A DNA stretch of 64,000 nucleotides, taken from contig MSXN01000003.1 in NCBI GenBank assembly GCA_002083555.1, positions 265,910 to 329,909 of the forward strand, in the 5' to 3' direction. The notes under the pieces were generated by a model that saw only the letters and a program-made list of their open reading frames with translations, was not told the DNA's origin and made no database searches. Of the stretch, positions 1 through 9,274 are shown piece by piece (position 1 is the first letter of the stretch; every line of letters begins with the position of its first letter). A program made the translations under genes and the position numbers. The DNA comes from Nitrospira sp. ST-bin5 (GTDB taxonomy: Bacteria; Nitrospirota; Nitrospiria; Nitrospirales; Nitrospiraceae).

Positions 1-1
1 G

Positions 2-676
2 GACGGCCTCATGCTCGCGCGCGGGAGCCACAATAAAGACATCAAGATCTGGGAAGTCACAACCGGCACCGAGCTGATGACGCTCCTGGGAAAAGATCAA
101 TACGACCATCACTGGTCCGTGTGCGTCGCCTTCTGCCCGGACGGCATCCATCTGGCGAGCGGTACCGACATCGGAAAAATTAAGTTGTGGGAAGTGCTCC
201 CGAGCGGCGAAGAGAAAGTCTTGCACGACGGGCACTGGCAGCGCGATGCCGACGATTCCACTGAAACCCGCGGCTACTTCATCGAAGACGACGGCGGTTT
301 CCAAAAGCCGATGGACTACTGGATCGGGGCCATGACCTTCACGCCGGACGGCAAGACCCTCATCACCGGCAGCCGCGACAAAACCATCAAGTTTTTCGAA
401 ATGCCGAAGCTGATTGAGAAGAAGGTCCTGACCGGGCACACGGCCTGGGTCAGATCCCTGGCCGTCTCGCCGGACGGGAAGGTGCTCGCCAGCGCCGGGG
501 ACGACAACACCATCAAGTTCTGGGACATCGCCGCCGGCCGACACTTCAAAACCGTGAAAGGTCATACCGCCGGCGTCCGCCAGATTACGTTCTCTCCGGA
601 CGGCAAACGACTCGCCAGCGCCTCCTGGGATCGCACGATCAAGCTCTGGGAAGGCGGCGCCGAACCGACGGAGTAA
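2..676 (+). CDS. WD40-repeat protein, 3' part (5' end outside window)
   Basis: The reading frame is open from the first bases of the window (the codons before the first ATG read D-G-L), so this is the C-terminal end of a longer beta-propeller protein. At least four WD40 units are visible, each with an SPDG/CPDG/TPDG turn and a closing IKxW or IKFW strand, for example near residues 155-175 and 200-215. WD40 propellers are scaffolds, so the partner and role cannot be read from this piece. It ends with TAA and faces a convergent minus-strand gene, with a perfect hairpin at 690-719 between them. Confidence 0.85.
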   Translation, partial: DGLMLARGSHNKDIKIWEVTTGTELMTLLGKDQYDHHWSVCVAFCPDGIHLASGTDIGKIKLWEVLPSGEEKVLHDGHWQRDADDSTETRGYFIEDDGGFQKPMDYWIGAMTFTPDGKTLITGSRDKTIKFFEMPKLIEKKVLTGHTAWVRSLAVSPDGKVLASAGDDNTIKFWDIAAGRHFKTVKGHTAGVRQITFSPDGKRLASASWDRTIKLWEGGAEPTE

Positions 677-689
677 TCCCGCATTCGAT

Positions 690-719
690 CGGCAGCCGGC
701 AGCATCAGGCCGGCTGCCG
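690..719. terminator. GC-rich hairpin between convergent genes
   Basis: A perfect 11-bp stem (CGGCAGCCGGC pairing with GCCGGCTGCCG) with an 8-nt loop lies 13 nt after the WD40 stop codon and 20 nt beyond the stop of the minus-strand gene at 740. There is no clear U-tract on either side, so it is terminator-like and possibly bidirectional, but not a textbook intrinsic terminator. Confidence 0.5.
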
Positions 720-739
720 GGAACGCTCACAACAGCGCC

Positions 740-1132
740 TCATACTTTCCGACAAGCAACTCTCCATTCCACTTCGCCATCGCTGCCCGGCGCAACCTTG
801 GCCCACTGCTTCGTCCCTTTGCCCTGATACACCAGGCGGCCCTTACCCATCTGCTCCGCATAGTACTTGGAGAATAAGAGGCGGCTTCGATTGCTTTGGC
901 AATCGTACTGCTTCTTGGTTTTGACCGAACGATACGGCCCCCGCGCAACCTGCCTGGTCACAGTGAAGTCTCTCAATGTCCAGAGCGCCACAGTCTTGTC
1001 TGTCTGTCCGATAGTCGCCATATCCACGTAGCCGTCGTACTTGTGAGTCCCGCCTACCCGCACCCACTCCCCCGAGGCCGTTCCATAAAACAGGGCTGTA
1101 GTAATCATGACAACCAGCCATCGAACCACCAT
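740..1132 (-). CDS. Small secreted protein, surface-adhesin E-like
   Basis: 130-aa protein with an N-terminal hydrophobic signal segment (about residues 3-20) followed by a compact domain. The pattern W-x-R-V-G, Y-D-x-x-x-N-R-S/R-R-L and a terminal W-x-V-x-C-R resembles the surface-adhesin protein E type domains found in many short exported bacterial proteins. Two cysteines (in YDCQ and VACRK) could form a disulfide outside the cytoplasm. It is a single gene, convergent with the WD40 gene. Export is well supported by the sequence; the family assignment is moderate and the role unknown. Confidence 0.6.
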   Translation of the reverse strand: MVVRWLVVMITTALFYGTASGEWVRVGGTHKYDGYVDMATIGQTDKTVALWTLRDFTVTRQVARGPYRSVKTKKQYDCQSNRSRLLFSKYYAEQMGKGRLVYQGKGTKQWAKVAPGSDGEVEWRVACRKV

Positions 1133-1189
1133 GTTGGCCTCTTACACATCAGAAGAAAGGCAGCGCTGCACATTCCGGCAGCGGCCACC

Positions 1190-1339
1190 TCAGGCTTCTT
1201 CCTCTTCCACATCCTCAACGGCCCGCCTCAACGCGGCGACAAAGGCCTCCGGCTGAGCCAGCGCCGCCTCTGTCAGCTGAAATTCAGACACCAACACGCC
1301 GGCTTTATCAACGATAACGAGACGATACCCTGGCTTCAT
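1190..1339 (-). CDS. 49-aa hypothetical protein downstream of the sigma-54 regulator
   Basis: Short ORF starting MKPGYRLVIVDKAGVLV and ending in an acidic EDVEEEEA tail. An AAAGGA ribosome binding site sits about 8 nt before the ATG. It lies 62 nt downstream of the sigma-54 regulator on the same strand, so it may be the last gene of that operon. No cysteines, membrane segment or known motif were recognised. Support comes from the ribosome binding site, operon position and protein-like composition; no function is claimed. Confidence 0.5.
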   Translation of the reverse strand: MKPGYRLVIVDKAGVLVSEFQLTEAALAQPEAFVAALRRAVEDVEEEEA

Positions 1340-1401
1340 AACGATCCTTTCAGAATCACAGGTGGGATGGGAAGAGGGAGGCGGACCAGCACTGGCGTTA
1401 T

Positions 1402-2844
1402 CTATTCTTCTTCGCCCTCATCCCTTGCCGAGGGAATCCCATACCTCTTACACTTTTCCCACAACGCTTTGCGTGAAAGGCCCAAAATCTTCGCGCCCGT
1501 CGTGCGACTCCCCTCCACCCGTTCCAAGACAGAGAGGATGTACTCCTTCTCAAAGGCTTCTCGGGCCGTCGAAAGCGCGGTGAGGGATAACTCTTTCTTC
1601 TTGGGCTTTCCGGTCAGGCCTTCATTACAGAAACCGCAGGACTCTTGCGGTTCCCCGCCCAGATAGGGACAGGCCTGAAAACCGCACAGATCGGACGGCT
1701 GAATCGGCTCCCGATCACGGCCCAGCGCCACCGCCCGCTCGACCATATTCTCAAGCTCACGCACATTGCCCGGATAGGAATAGCGAAGCAACAGCTCTCG
1801 CGCCGGCTGGGAAAAGCCCCGCAGCTTTTTGTTCATCTTGGTCGAGCAGGTCTGCAACACGTGATCGGCGATGACGGTAATATCCTCCTGCCGCGCGCGT
1901 AGCGGCGGAATCACCACCTGGACGACGTTCAAACGGTAGAAAAGATCCTCCCTGAAGCGGCCCGCCGCCACCTCTTTCCGCAGGTCTTTCTGAGTTGCAC
2001 AGACCAGCCGCACATCCACATCGATCGTCTGGTTGCTCCCGACCCGTTCGAACTTCCGCTCTTGCAGGACACGCAACAGCTTAACCTGAACGACCGGCGA
2101 GATTTCTCCGATTTCATCGAGGAACAGCGTGCCACGATTGGCCATTTCGAACCGGCCCCGTCGCTGACGCAATGCGCCAGTGAAGGCGCCCTTTTCATGG
2201 CCGAAAAGCTCTGCCTCCAGCAGCGATTCAGGAAGGGCCGCACAACTCACCTTGATCAGGGGATAGTCCCGCCGCGGGCTGTTCTGGTGCACCGCATTGG
2301 CCGCCAGCTCTTTCCCCGTTCCACTCTCGCCAAGAATCAGCACCGTGGAATCCGTCGCCGCGACCGTCTTGATCTTATCCAGCACGGCCCGCATTTTTGT
2401 GTTGGAACCGAGAATACCGCCGAAACTGAACTTATCCTCCAGGATCTCTTTCAGATCCTGATTCTCTTTGCGAAGCGCGACCACGGTTCCCGCCCGTTCG
2501 ACGATCAGCAACAGCTCATCCATTTTGAACGGCTTGGTAATGTAGTCGAAGGCGCCGAGCTTCATCGCGCCCACGGCGGTTTCGACGGAGCCATGCGCCG
2601 TGATCACCACCACTTCGGTCTGCGCCCGCGCCTCTTTCGCTGCCTTCAGCACCGCCAGCCCGTCGGCGCCCGGCAATCGCAGATCGGTGATTACGAGATC
2701 GTATTCCCGCCGGCGCGCCTCTTCGATCCCTTCGGTTCCCGTAGCCGCGGCGCAGACGTCATGACCGACCGCTTCAAGCGCATCGACGATGGACAAGCGC
2801 ATCAATGGCTCATCGTCGACGATCAGAATCGTAAGTGGTGTCAT
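1402..2844 (-). CDS. Sigma-54-dependent response regulator (NtrC/AtoC family)
   Basis: 480 aa with the full three-domain layout. The receiver is about residues 5-118, with acidic D10/D11, phospho-acceptor D54 and K104. The AAA+ domain is about 143-375, with Walker A GESGTGKE at 172-179, the sigma-54 contact loop GAFTGA at 219-224 and Walker B FLDEIGE. A Fis-type helix-turn-helix is at about 435-470. The linker before the HTH has an unusual cysteine set (C387, C392, C403, C406). The ATG overlaps the stop of the upstream histidine kinase gene (ATGA), so the two are translationally coupled and almost certainly form one two-component system. Targets are not visible in the window. Confidence 0.93.
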   Translation of the reverse strand: MTPLTILIVDDEPLMRLSIVDALEAVGHDVCAAATGTEGIEEARRREYDLVITDLRLPGADGLAVLKAAKEARAQTEVVVITAHGSVETAVGAMKLGAFDYITKPFKMDELLLIVERAGTVVALRKENQDLKEILEDKFSFGGILGSNTKMRAVLDKIKTVAATDSTVLILGESGTGKELAANAVHQNSPRRDYPLIKVSCAALPESLLEAELFGHEKGAFTGALRQRRGRFEMANRGTLFLDEIGEISPVVQVKLLRVLQERKFERVGSNQTIDVDVRLVCATQKDLRKEVAAGRFREDLFYRLNVVQVVIPPLRARQEDITVIADHVLQTCSTKMNKKLRGFSQPARELLLRYSYPGNVRELENMVERAVALGRDREPIQPSDLCGFQACPYLGGEPQESCGFCNEGLTGKPKKKELSLTALSTAREAFEKEYILSVLERVEGSRTTGAKILGLSRKALWEKCKRYGIPSARDEGEEE

Positions 2845-5800
2845 GACACCCGCTCCACCGGCTGCCGCTCGCGGGAGACGGGCAACCAGAGAGTAAAGAC
2901 TGTGCCTTTGCCGACTTCACTATCCACAAGAATCTTGCCTCCATGCCGTTCCACAATCCCAAGACTTACCGACAACCCCAACCCCGTCCCTTCCCCTTCG
3001 CGCTTGGTCGTGAAGAACGGATCAAAAATCTTCGGCAGCACCGCCGCCGGAATACCGGACCCGGTGTCTCGAATTTCCACCAGACAGATCCCCTCTTCCA
3101 CCCAGGTCCGGATCGAGAGGACGCCGCCCTCTTTCATCGCCTGGACGGCATTCAAAATCAGATTCATCAAGACTTGCTCGATCATATGCCGGTCGATCAT
3201 GACCGCCGGCAACCCGTTGCCTAGAGAGGACTCGAGCACAATCCGATTCGGCGCGAACAAATGGTTCGTCAGCACTAGCACCCGTTCGATCACCGTGTTG
3301 ATGTCGGCCGGCGCAAACTCCGGCTGATGCTGCTGAGAGAAATCCAACAACTGCCGAACGATCTTCTGCACACGGTGCAATCCATCTTCCATCGAGGCCA
3401 AATACTCCTCGCGCCGGGCCGGTGCGATCGTCCCCTTTCCGAGATTGTAGAGGCAGTTCAGAATGCCACCTAACGGATTGTTGATCTCGTGGGCCACTCC
3501 CGCCGCGAGCTTGCCGACGGACGCCAACTTCTCCGAATTCCTGATTTGCTGTTCCAATTTTTTCGTGTCGGTCATATCGCGGGCGATCCCGAGCACGCCG
3601 AGGATTTCCCCGTCTACCCCGTGCAACGGCGACACACTCACCATAACAGACCGGGCCTCGCCCGTGCGGGTGACCACTTCGACTTCGTACACCTGCTTTG
3701 CGCCGATATCGAGCGTGCTCTTGAGCCGGCGCCCCCGGTGCCGCTTAGATAATAGGGACAAGTAGGGCCGGCCAATAAGGTCGTCTTTCCGGTAGCCCCA
3801 GGCTTCGATCTTACTGTTGACGTAAGTGAAACGCTGCTCGGTGTCCAACGTGTAAATGACATCGTTCGCATTTTCGAGCAGGTTCTCTAGATACTGCTTC
3901 GTCTCTTCGATTTCCTTCGTGCGCTCCCGGACTTTCACTTCCAGTTCATCCCGGTAAGACCGCAGCTGCCGTTCCATCCGCTTCCGGTCGGTGATGTCGC
4001 GGAGCTGCACCATAATCAGCGGGGCCTCGGCGGCGCCGGTGCGAATCAGATCCATTTCAACCGGGGTCTCGACACCGGCGGCGGTGAGCACAGCAATCTC
4101 GTGGGTAGGGACCTGCCGCTGCCCTCCGGCCAACTCCATCAACAAGGCCCGAACCCCCTCGCGAAATGCAGGCAGAGCAATGTCGAAGATACTGCGCCCA
4201 ACGACCGACGATTCCGAATAGCCCAAGGCCTGCTCTTCCCGCTGGTTGACCGCAACGACCTTCCCGTCGCGATCCACCATGAAGACGGAGTCAGCCACAA
4301 GGTCGAAGAGCGCCTTATAGCGCGCCTGCGACGCGACCAGCTGCTGCGTCCGCTCGGAGACGGCCGTTTCGAGCTTGCTCGTATATTGCTGAAGCTGCCG
4401 TTCCAACTGATGCCGCTCAGTCACGTCCCGTACAAATGCGCGCGTATGGACGATGCCGCCCCCTTCCTGATCGAACAACGCCGTCGCATGGATCTCCACG
4501 TCGATCTGACGGCCGTCCTTCGCAAGAAAGATCGTTTCAATGGTGTTGCGGCCTTTCACCATGAGCCGCTCAAGATAGCTCAGGACATGCCCCGCCTGGT
4601 CCGGCGGCACCACGTCCCAGAGCCGCATGGCCAACATTTCGTCGAGGCTGTACCCGAGCTTCTCCAGCCCGGTCTGGTTCACATGGACAAATTGCCCTGC
4701 CCGATCCAGCTGATAAATCATTTCCGGGGAATGCTCGATCAGATCCCGGTACTTTTCCTCCAACCGCCGCACTTCGAGCATCCGCTGTTCGATTTGCGTA
4801 AACAACAACTTTAGATTAGCGGCCATCTGATTGAAGGCGCCGGCCAGGTGTTCAATCTCATCGCCGGTTCGGATCTGCAAGGTCTGATCGAGCCGACCGC
4901 TGGCGATCTCCAGAACACCGTCGTGCAAGATTTTGATCGGCCTAGCGATCCGCCGGGCCACGATCAACCCCGTACCCACCAGCACGGCAAACACCAACAC
5001 TCCATACAGCAACACTCGGCCGACGAGACGCCCCAAAGGAGCGTAGGTCTCTTCCGGATCTTGCCGAATGACCGTCACCCATTGTTTGCCGCCCATACTG
5101 CCCGGCGCCAGGGGTTCGCTGAACCGCACCGGGGCAAACCCGATCAGGGCATCGTGGCTTCCATGGGAGTCGTCAGGCGCGATCGCCCAACCGGCCTTCT
5201 CCTGCACGATGGTCCTGACCAGTTCCGGCGTCATCGTATGCTCTTCAGGCGACAACACCGGACAAATCAAGGAGACGCCGTCGGAGTTGAAGAGCATCGC
5301 GTGGCCGGATGAGCCGATCGACACTTCGCCGATCGAATGGAACAGCGTGTCGCGCCGGAGCAAAATGGTCACGGCGCCGATGACTCCCCGGCCACCGTCC
5401 TCAATAATCGGCACCGCCACGACCACGACGTGCGTTCCGAAGGCCGGATCGAAGGCGATGTCACTGACGTACGGACGGGACACCTGCGACTTCACCAGCG
5501 CCGTCCACCAGGGCGTCTTGCCGTAGAAATACTCTACCTGGGGGATCGAACTGACGACCAGGGCGCCGCGGACGTCCGTCACCAGAATCCCGACGTAATC
5601 GGACTTCCGGATATCGTGCCAGCGGATGAGATAATTCGTGACAATGCGGTTGATGAACAGCGGGAACTCGCTGCGGGTGTCGCGCTGGCGCCAGCGCGCC
5701 TGCCAGTCTTTGATCATGGCATCGACCGCACGCTCGTCCTTCCCCTCATAGGTGCGGTTCGACTCCGTGACAGCCGTGCGGAGGAAGGGAGTGGTCCCGA

Positions 5801-6020
5801 GTTGCTGCGCTTCGTTGATCCCGCGGGTCACATGCATCTCGGTCCGACGCGATGCCTCGACCGCCACTTCCTTGAAATTGGCGCCGATGGCCTCGCGGAG
5901 AGCCCGCCGTTCTTCCACGTAACTGAGCAGGAGGGAGAGACTGAGTGGCAGAAGACCCACCATCACGATCGCCGTGATGATTTTCTGCTGGAGACTGTGA
6001 GACCGACTCCAGAGTGTCAT
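2841..6020 (-). CDS. Multi-PAS sensor histidine kinase
   Basis: 1059 aa. N-terminal TM helix (about 12-32), a long extracytoplasmic dCache-like sensor domain (about 35-330), a second TM helix (about 333-355) and HAMP. Three PAS/PAC units follow at about 410-540, 555-680 and 705-825, separated by helical linkers with R-L-E-E/E-V-K-V-R-E-R patterns. The kinase core has the H-box AHEINNP with the phospho-accepting histidine near residue 844, an N-box around 951-961 and the G-boxes DTGSGIP and GTGLGLS. It is coupled to the NtrC-like regulator, its likely phosphorylation partner. The signal is unknown. Confidence 0.92.
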   Translation of the reverse strand: MTLWSRSHSLQQKIITAIVMVGLLPLSLSLLLSYVEERRALREAIGANFKEVAVEASRRTEMHVTRGINEAQQLGTTPFLRTAVTESNRTYEGKDERAVDAMIKDWQARWRQRDTRSEFPLFINRIVTNYLIRWHDIRKSDYVGILVTDVRGALVVSSIPQVEYFYGKTPWWTALVKSQVSRPYVSDIAFDPAFGTHVVVVAVPIIEDGGRGVIGAVTILLRRDTLFHSIGEVSIGSSGHAMLFNSDGVSLICPVLSPEEHTMTPELVRTIVQEKAGWAIAPDDSHGSHDALIGFAPVRFSEPLAPGSMGGKQWVTVIRQDPEETYAPLGRLVGRVLLYGVLVFAVLVGTGLIVARRIARPIKILHDGVLEIASGRLDQTLQIRTGDEIEHLAGAFNQMAANLKLLFTQIEQRMLEVRRLEEKYRDLIEHSPEMIYQLDRAGQFVHVNQTGLEKLGYSLDEMLAMRLWDVVPPDQAGHVLSYLERLMVKGRNTIETIFLAKDGRQIDVEIHATALFDQEGGGIVHTRAFVRDVTERHQLERQLQQYTSKLETAVSERTQQLVASQARYKALFDLVADSVFMVDRDGKVVAVNQREEQALGYSESSVVGRSIFDIALPAFREGVRALLMELAGGQRQVPTHEIAVLTAAGVETPVEMDLIRTGAAEAPLIMVQLRDITDRKRMERQLRSYRDELEVKVRERTKEIEETKQYLENLLENANDVIYTLDTEQRFTYVNSKIEAWGYRKDDLIGRPYLSLLSKRHRGRRLKSTLDIGAKQVYEVEVVTRTGEARSVMVSVSPLHGVDGEILGVLGIARDMTDTKKLEQQIRNSEKLASVGKLAAGVAHEINNPLGGILNCLYNLGKGTIAPARREEYLASMEDGLHRVQKIVRQLLDFSQQHQPEFAPADINTVIERVLVLTNHLFAPNRIVLESSLGNGLPAVMIDRHMIEQVLMNLILNAVQAMKEGGVLSIRTWVEEGICLVEIRDTGSGIPAAVLPKIFDPFFTTKREGEGTGLGLSVSLGIVERHGGKILVDSEVGKGTVFTLWLPVSRERQPVERVS

Positions 6021-6137
6021 ACTGATGCCCCACGCAGCATGCGGACAGAACCCGACGGCATCCGGAATCCGGGGGGTCGCGCCTGCCGGCCAACCGGCGT
6101 CGGCGCACAGGCGCGACCCACGAGCGCCTCGTCTCCG

Positions 6138-7055
6138 TTAGCTCCGCTTCATCATCCGTCCACTGGCGCCCGGCCAGAGGAGAAGCAACGGACTGGCGAC
6201 GAACACCGACGAATAGGTTCCGAAGATGACGCCACTCAGAAGGGCGAGCGAAAAATCATGCAAGACTTCGCCGCCGGCCAGCGTCAGCGGAATCAGCACC
6301 AGCACCACCGTCAAGCTGGTGACAATCGTGCGGCTGAGGACCTGATTCACCGCGCTGTTGATCATGCTTTCTTCCGAATCCCGCCGCCGGATCCGCAAGT
6401 TTTCTCTGATCCGGTCGAATACCACGACGGTATCGGTCAGTGAATAACCCGCCAGCGTGAGCAACGCCGTCACCACAAGCAGCGTGATTTCTTTATCCAG
6501 GAGATAAAAGGCACCCAACACGGCGAGCACATCGTGGAACGTGGCCAGGGCGGCCGCAACGCCGAAGCGCAACTCGAACCGGGCCGCAACGTACATGATG
6601 ATCCCGGCAAACGAGATGACGATTGCGATGAGCGCATCTTCCTGCAGCTTCTTCCCGATGGTCGGGCCGATTTCCGTCGACGCATCCACGACAAATTTAT
6701 TATTCGGAAATTCTTTTGAGAACACCGCCATGACCCGTTCAGCGGTCTTTTCTTCAATGGTGGTCGAGGCTTTAATGCGGACGAGCAATTTGTTGTCCTG
6801 TCCGAATTCCTGCAACTCCGCATTGCTCAACCCGTTCGACTCCAGCGCCTTCCGCGCTTCCTCGATCCGAATGGTCTGGTCAAACTTCAACTGCACGGCC
6901 GTTCCGCCGGCAAAGTCGATCCCGAGATTGGCGGCCCCGCGCGAGATCTGCACCAGGGCAATCAACCCGAACAACACCATAATGCCCGAAAAGATAAACG
7001 CGATCTTGCGCTTACCCATGAAATCGAAGTTTGTTTTTCCGAGAATCTCTAACAT
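6138..7055 (-). CDS. secF: Protein translocase subunit SecF
   Basis: About 305 aa. Six TM segments with the SecF signatures: IDFAGG after the first TM, GYSLTDTVVVFDRIREN in the conserved loop, and a terminal FGTYSSVFVASPLLL. With SecD and YajC it forms the proton-motive-force-driven accessory complex of SecYEG. I chose the ATG at 7055, preceded by AAGGGAG at 5 nt, over the GTG two codons upstream. It lies in the normal yajC-secD-secF order. Confidence 0.96.
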   Translation of the reverse strand: MLEILGKTNFDFMGKRKIAFIFSGIMVLFGLIALVQISRGAANLGIDFAGGTAVQLKFDQTIRIEEARKALESNGLSNAELQEFGQDNKLLVRIKASTTIEEKTAERVMAVFSKEFPNNKFVVDASTEIGPTIGKKLQEDALIAIVISFAGIIMYVAARFELRFGVAAALATFHDVLAVLGAFYLLDKEITLLVVTALLTLAGYSLTDTVVVFDRIRENLRIRRRDSEESMINSAVNQVLSRTIVTSLTVVLVLIPLTLAGGEVLHDFSLALLSGVIFGTYSSVFVASPLLLLWPGASGRMMKRS

Positions 7056-7110
7056 GCTCACTCCCTTTTCGTCGTGTTCAGCTCTCAGTCTTCCGCCATC
7101 AGCATCACGG

Positions 7111-8754
7111 CTAAATGCTGAGCGTGTCCACTTTCTTCCCTTGATTCAGCAGATCAAATACGACCTTGGTTCCAACGAAGGCCGTGAACAGATTGATCGC
7201 GATCCCCAAGCACAACGTCACGGCGAATCCTTTAATCGGACCGGTGCCGAACAAGAACAGCGCCACGCCCGTGATCAACGTCGTCACGTGCGCGTCGATG
7301 ATCGTGAGCAGCGCCTTGTCATAGCCGCCGTCCACCGCCAGGCGCACGGCTTTTCCTGCACGCAATTCTTCGCGAATGCGCTCGAAGATCAGCACATTGG
7401 AGTCCACGCCCATGCCGATGGTCAGCACAATGCCCGCGATGCCCGGTAACGTCAGCGTGGCGTTCAGGGCCGAAAGCGCTCCAAGCAAACAGATCAGGTT
7501 GAGCAAGAGCGCGAAATCAGCGATCACTCCGGACAAGCGGTAATACACGATCATAAATACCACCACCAGCAGTCCGGCGATGAAGGTGGATTTCATACCC
7601 TGATCGATAGAATCCTGTCCAAGCGACGGCCCGACGGTGAGGTCTTGAATGATCTTCAATGGAGCCGGCAATGCGCCGGCGCGAAGGACGATGGCCAAAT
7701 CGTTGGCCTCCTGCGTGGTGAACGTCCCGGTGATCTGAGCCCGTCCGCCGGAGATCCGGTCCTGAATCACCGGCGCGGAATAGATCGTGTTGTCGAGCAC
7801 GACGGCCATGCGCTTCTTGATGTTCTCACCGGTGATCCGCTCAAACTCCCGACCGCCTTTGCCGTCAAAGGTAATAGAGACATAGGGGTCGTTGAACTCT
7901 CCGATGGAGACCCGCGCGTCGCTCAAGACATCGCCTGTCAGCATCACCCTTTTCTTCACGAGGTACGGCGTCCGGAATTCCCGGCCGGTGTCTTTGTCGA
8001 CTTGGTGCTCGAACAGGATCTGATCGCCCTCCGGCACCTTGCCCTGGAACTGCGCCAATACTTCGGCCTCTTTTTCCTTCGGGATGCGGGCAGGGAAATC
8101 CATCTTCATCTGATTGTCTTCGTCGAGCATCTTGAACTCGAGCAAGGCGGTTTCCTTGATGAGATCCTTCGCCCGTTTCGGCTCTTTGACACCCGGCAAT
8201 TGCACGACAATCTGTTTCAATCCCTGACGCTGTACCAGCGGCTCGGACACGCCGAACTGGTCGATCCGGTTCCGAATCGTTTCGAGCGCCTGATTGATCG
8301 CCGAATCCTTGATCCGCTTGATCTCCGTCTCGCGCAACTCCCAGACAAGACTGTTGGCCGACCCCGTGGCATCCACTTCAAAGAACGTGGGATACTCATC
8401 CACGAGCTTCTGGATCTGCGCTTTCAGTTCGGCGTTGGCAAACTGAATAGTGACCTGATTCGCGGCGGTCCGTTTCACCGATTCAGCCGGCAGCTTCTTG
8501 TCGACCAAGACATCCTGCAACGATGCGACCGACCGCTCGACGGCGATTTCGACCGCCCGGTCTTCATCGACCTCCATCACCATGTGAATGCCGCCCTGGA
8601 GATCCAACCCCAGCGTAATGCCCTTATCCGGCAGAATCTTCCGCGCCCAGTCGGGCAAGGCCAGATACAACGGCTTGTACGACGGCAGGAAGAACACCAC
8701 CGACAGCACAACCACCAGTGCAAGCAATGCAAACCGTCCACCAACTTTTTTCAT
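7111..8754 (-). CDS. secD: Protein translocase subunit SecD
   Basis: About 547 aa. N-terminal TM, the first periplasmic domain with the GLDLQGG motif, a large P1 head domain, then a C-terminal block of TM helices with GMGVDSNVLIFERIREEL. The start at MKKVGGRF is chosen because a GAGAGGG ribosome binding site precedes it; the 12 extra residues of the longer frame lack support. The gap to yajC carries a 120-bp dispersed repeat. Confidence 0.96.
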   Translation of the reverse strand: MKKVGGRFALLALVVVLSVVFFLPSYKPLYLALPDWARKILPDKGITLGLDLQGGIHMVMEVDEDRAVEIAVERSVASLQDVLVDKKLPAESVKRTAANQVTIQFANAELKAQIQKLVDEYPTFFEVDATGSANSLVWELRETEIKRIKDSAINQALETIRNRIDQFGVSEPLVQRQGLKQIVVQLPGVKEPKRAKDLIKETALLEFKMLDEDNQMKMDFPARIPKEKEAEVLAQFQGKVPEGDQILFEHQVDKDTGREFRTPYLVKKRVMLTGDVLSDARVSIGEFNDPYVSITFDGKGGREFERITGENIKKRMAVVLDNTIYSAPVIQDRISGGRAQITGTFTTQEANDLAIVLRAGALPAPLKIIQDLTVGPSLGQDSIDQGMKSTFIAGLLVVVFMIVYYRLSGVIADFALLLNLICLLGALSALNATLTLPGIAGIVLTIGMGVDSNVLIFERIREELRAGKAVRLAVDGGYDKALLTIIDAHVTTLITGVALFLFGTGPIKGFAVTLCLGIAINLFTAFVGTKVVFDLLNQGKKVDTLSI

Positions 8755-8775
8755 GTCTCTGCCACCCTCTCTTGC

Positions 8776-8895
8776 AGAATGCTGAAACAACCCGCCAGCG
8801 TCGTTCTCGCCGCGCTCAGAGGCTCACCGTACCGCCGCGTACGCCTCGCCTGTTCGCTTGCTGCGGCCTTGCCGGGCAGCCTGTTTGAGCATTCT
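8776..8895. repeat. 120-bp dispersed palindromic repeat, copy A
   Basis: Sits in the yajC-secD gap. The ends are inverted (AGAATGCTGAAACA at the left, TGTTTGAGCATTCT at the right). The core, running from CCGCCAGCG through CTCGCC to GCTTGCTGCGGCCTTGCCGG, is nearly the same as copy B at 62794-62913, and both copies are 120 nt long by my count. The terminal arms differ between copies, but each still pairs with its own partner arm. This looks like a MITE/REP-type element or a structured RNA rather than coding sequence. Confidence 0.8.
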
Positions 8896-8916
8896 CGTGT
8901 GATTAACGTCGTCCGG

Positions 8917-9255
8917 CTACTCTTTGTCGTCGTCTTCCGCCCGTATTTTCGCGATATGCTCTTTCTGAATCTTGACCTTGGTATTGTCGGCAATCTGCAG
9001 CGTCACCGTCTCTTTGCCGAGATTCGTAATGGTCCCCCAGAAGCCCGATGCCGTGATGACCTTATCCCCCTTCTTCAGATCGTCGAGCATCGCCTTTTGC
9101 TGCTTTTGCCGCTTCTGCTGCGGCAGAATCAGCAGGAAATAGAAAATCACAAAGATCAGGACAAACGGCACCAACGAGAGCAGCGAACTCGATGTACTCC
9201 CGCCGCCCCCGGGCCCCTCAGCCCACGCCACCGACGCCATCGCGACCATCATCAT
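8917..9255 (-). CDS. yajC: Preprotein translocase accessory subunit YajC
   Basis: 112 aa. Short N-terminal region, one strong TM helix (about 27-45) ending LPQQKRQKQQK, then the conserved KKGDKVITASGFWGTI segment. Family and length are typical. AGGGGAGC precedes the triple-ATG start. It is first in the yajC-secD-secF block. Confidence 0.95.
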   Translation of the reverse strand: MMMVAMASVAWAEGPGGGGSTSSSLLSLVPFVLIFVIFYFLLILPQQKRQKQQKAMLDDLKKGDKVITASGFWGTITNLGKETVTLQIADNTKVKIQKEHIAKIRAEDDDKE

Positions 9256-9274
9256 AACTCTAGCTCCCCTTACG

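Noticed and set aside
2062..3327. 421-aa plus-strand ORF across the response regulator and kinase genes
   Set aside because: It is antisense to strongly supported domains in 1402-6020 and has no recognisable protein motif.
5337..6443. 368-aa plus-strand ORF opposite the kinase and secF
   Set aside because: Composition is a shadow of GC-rich coding DNA, with His/Arg/Asp-rich sequence and no domain.
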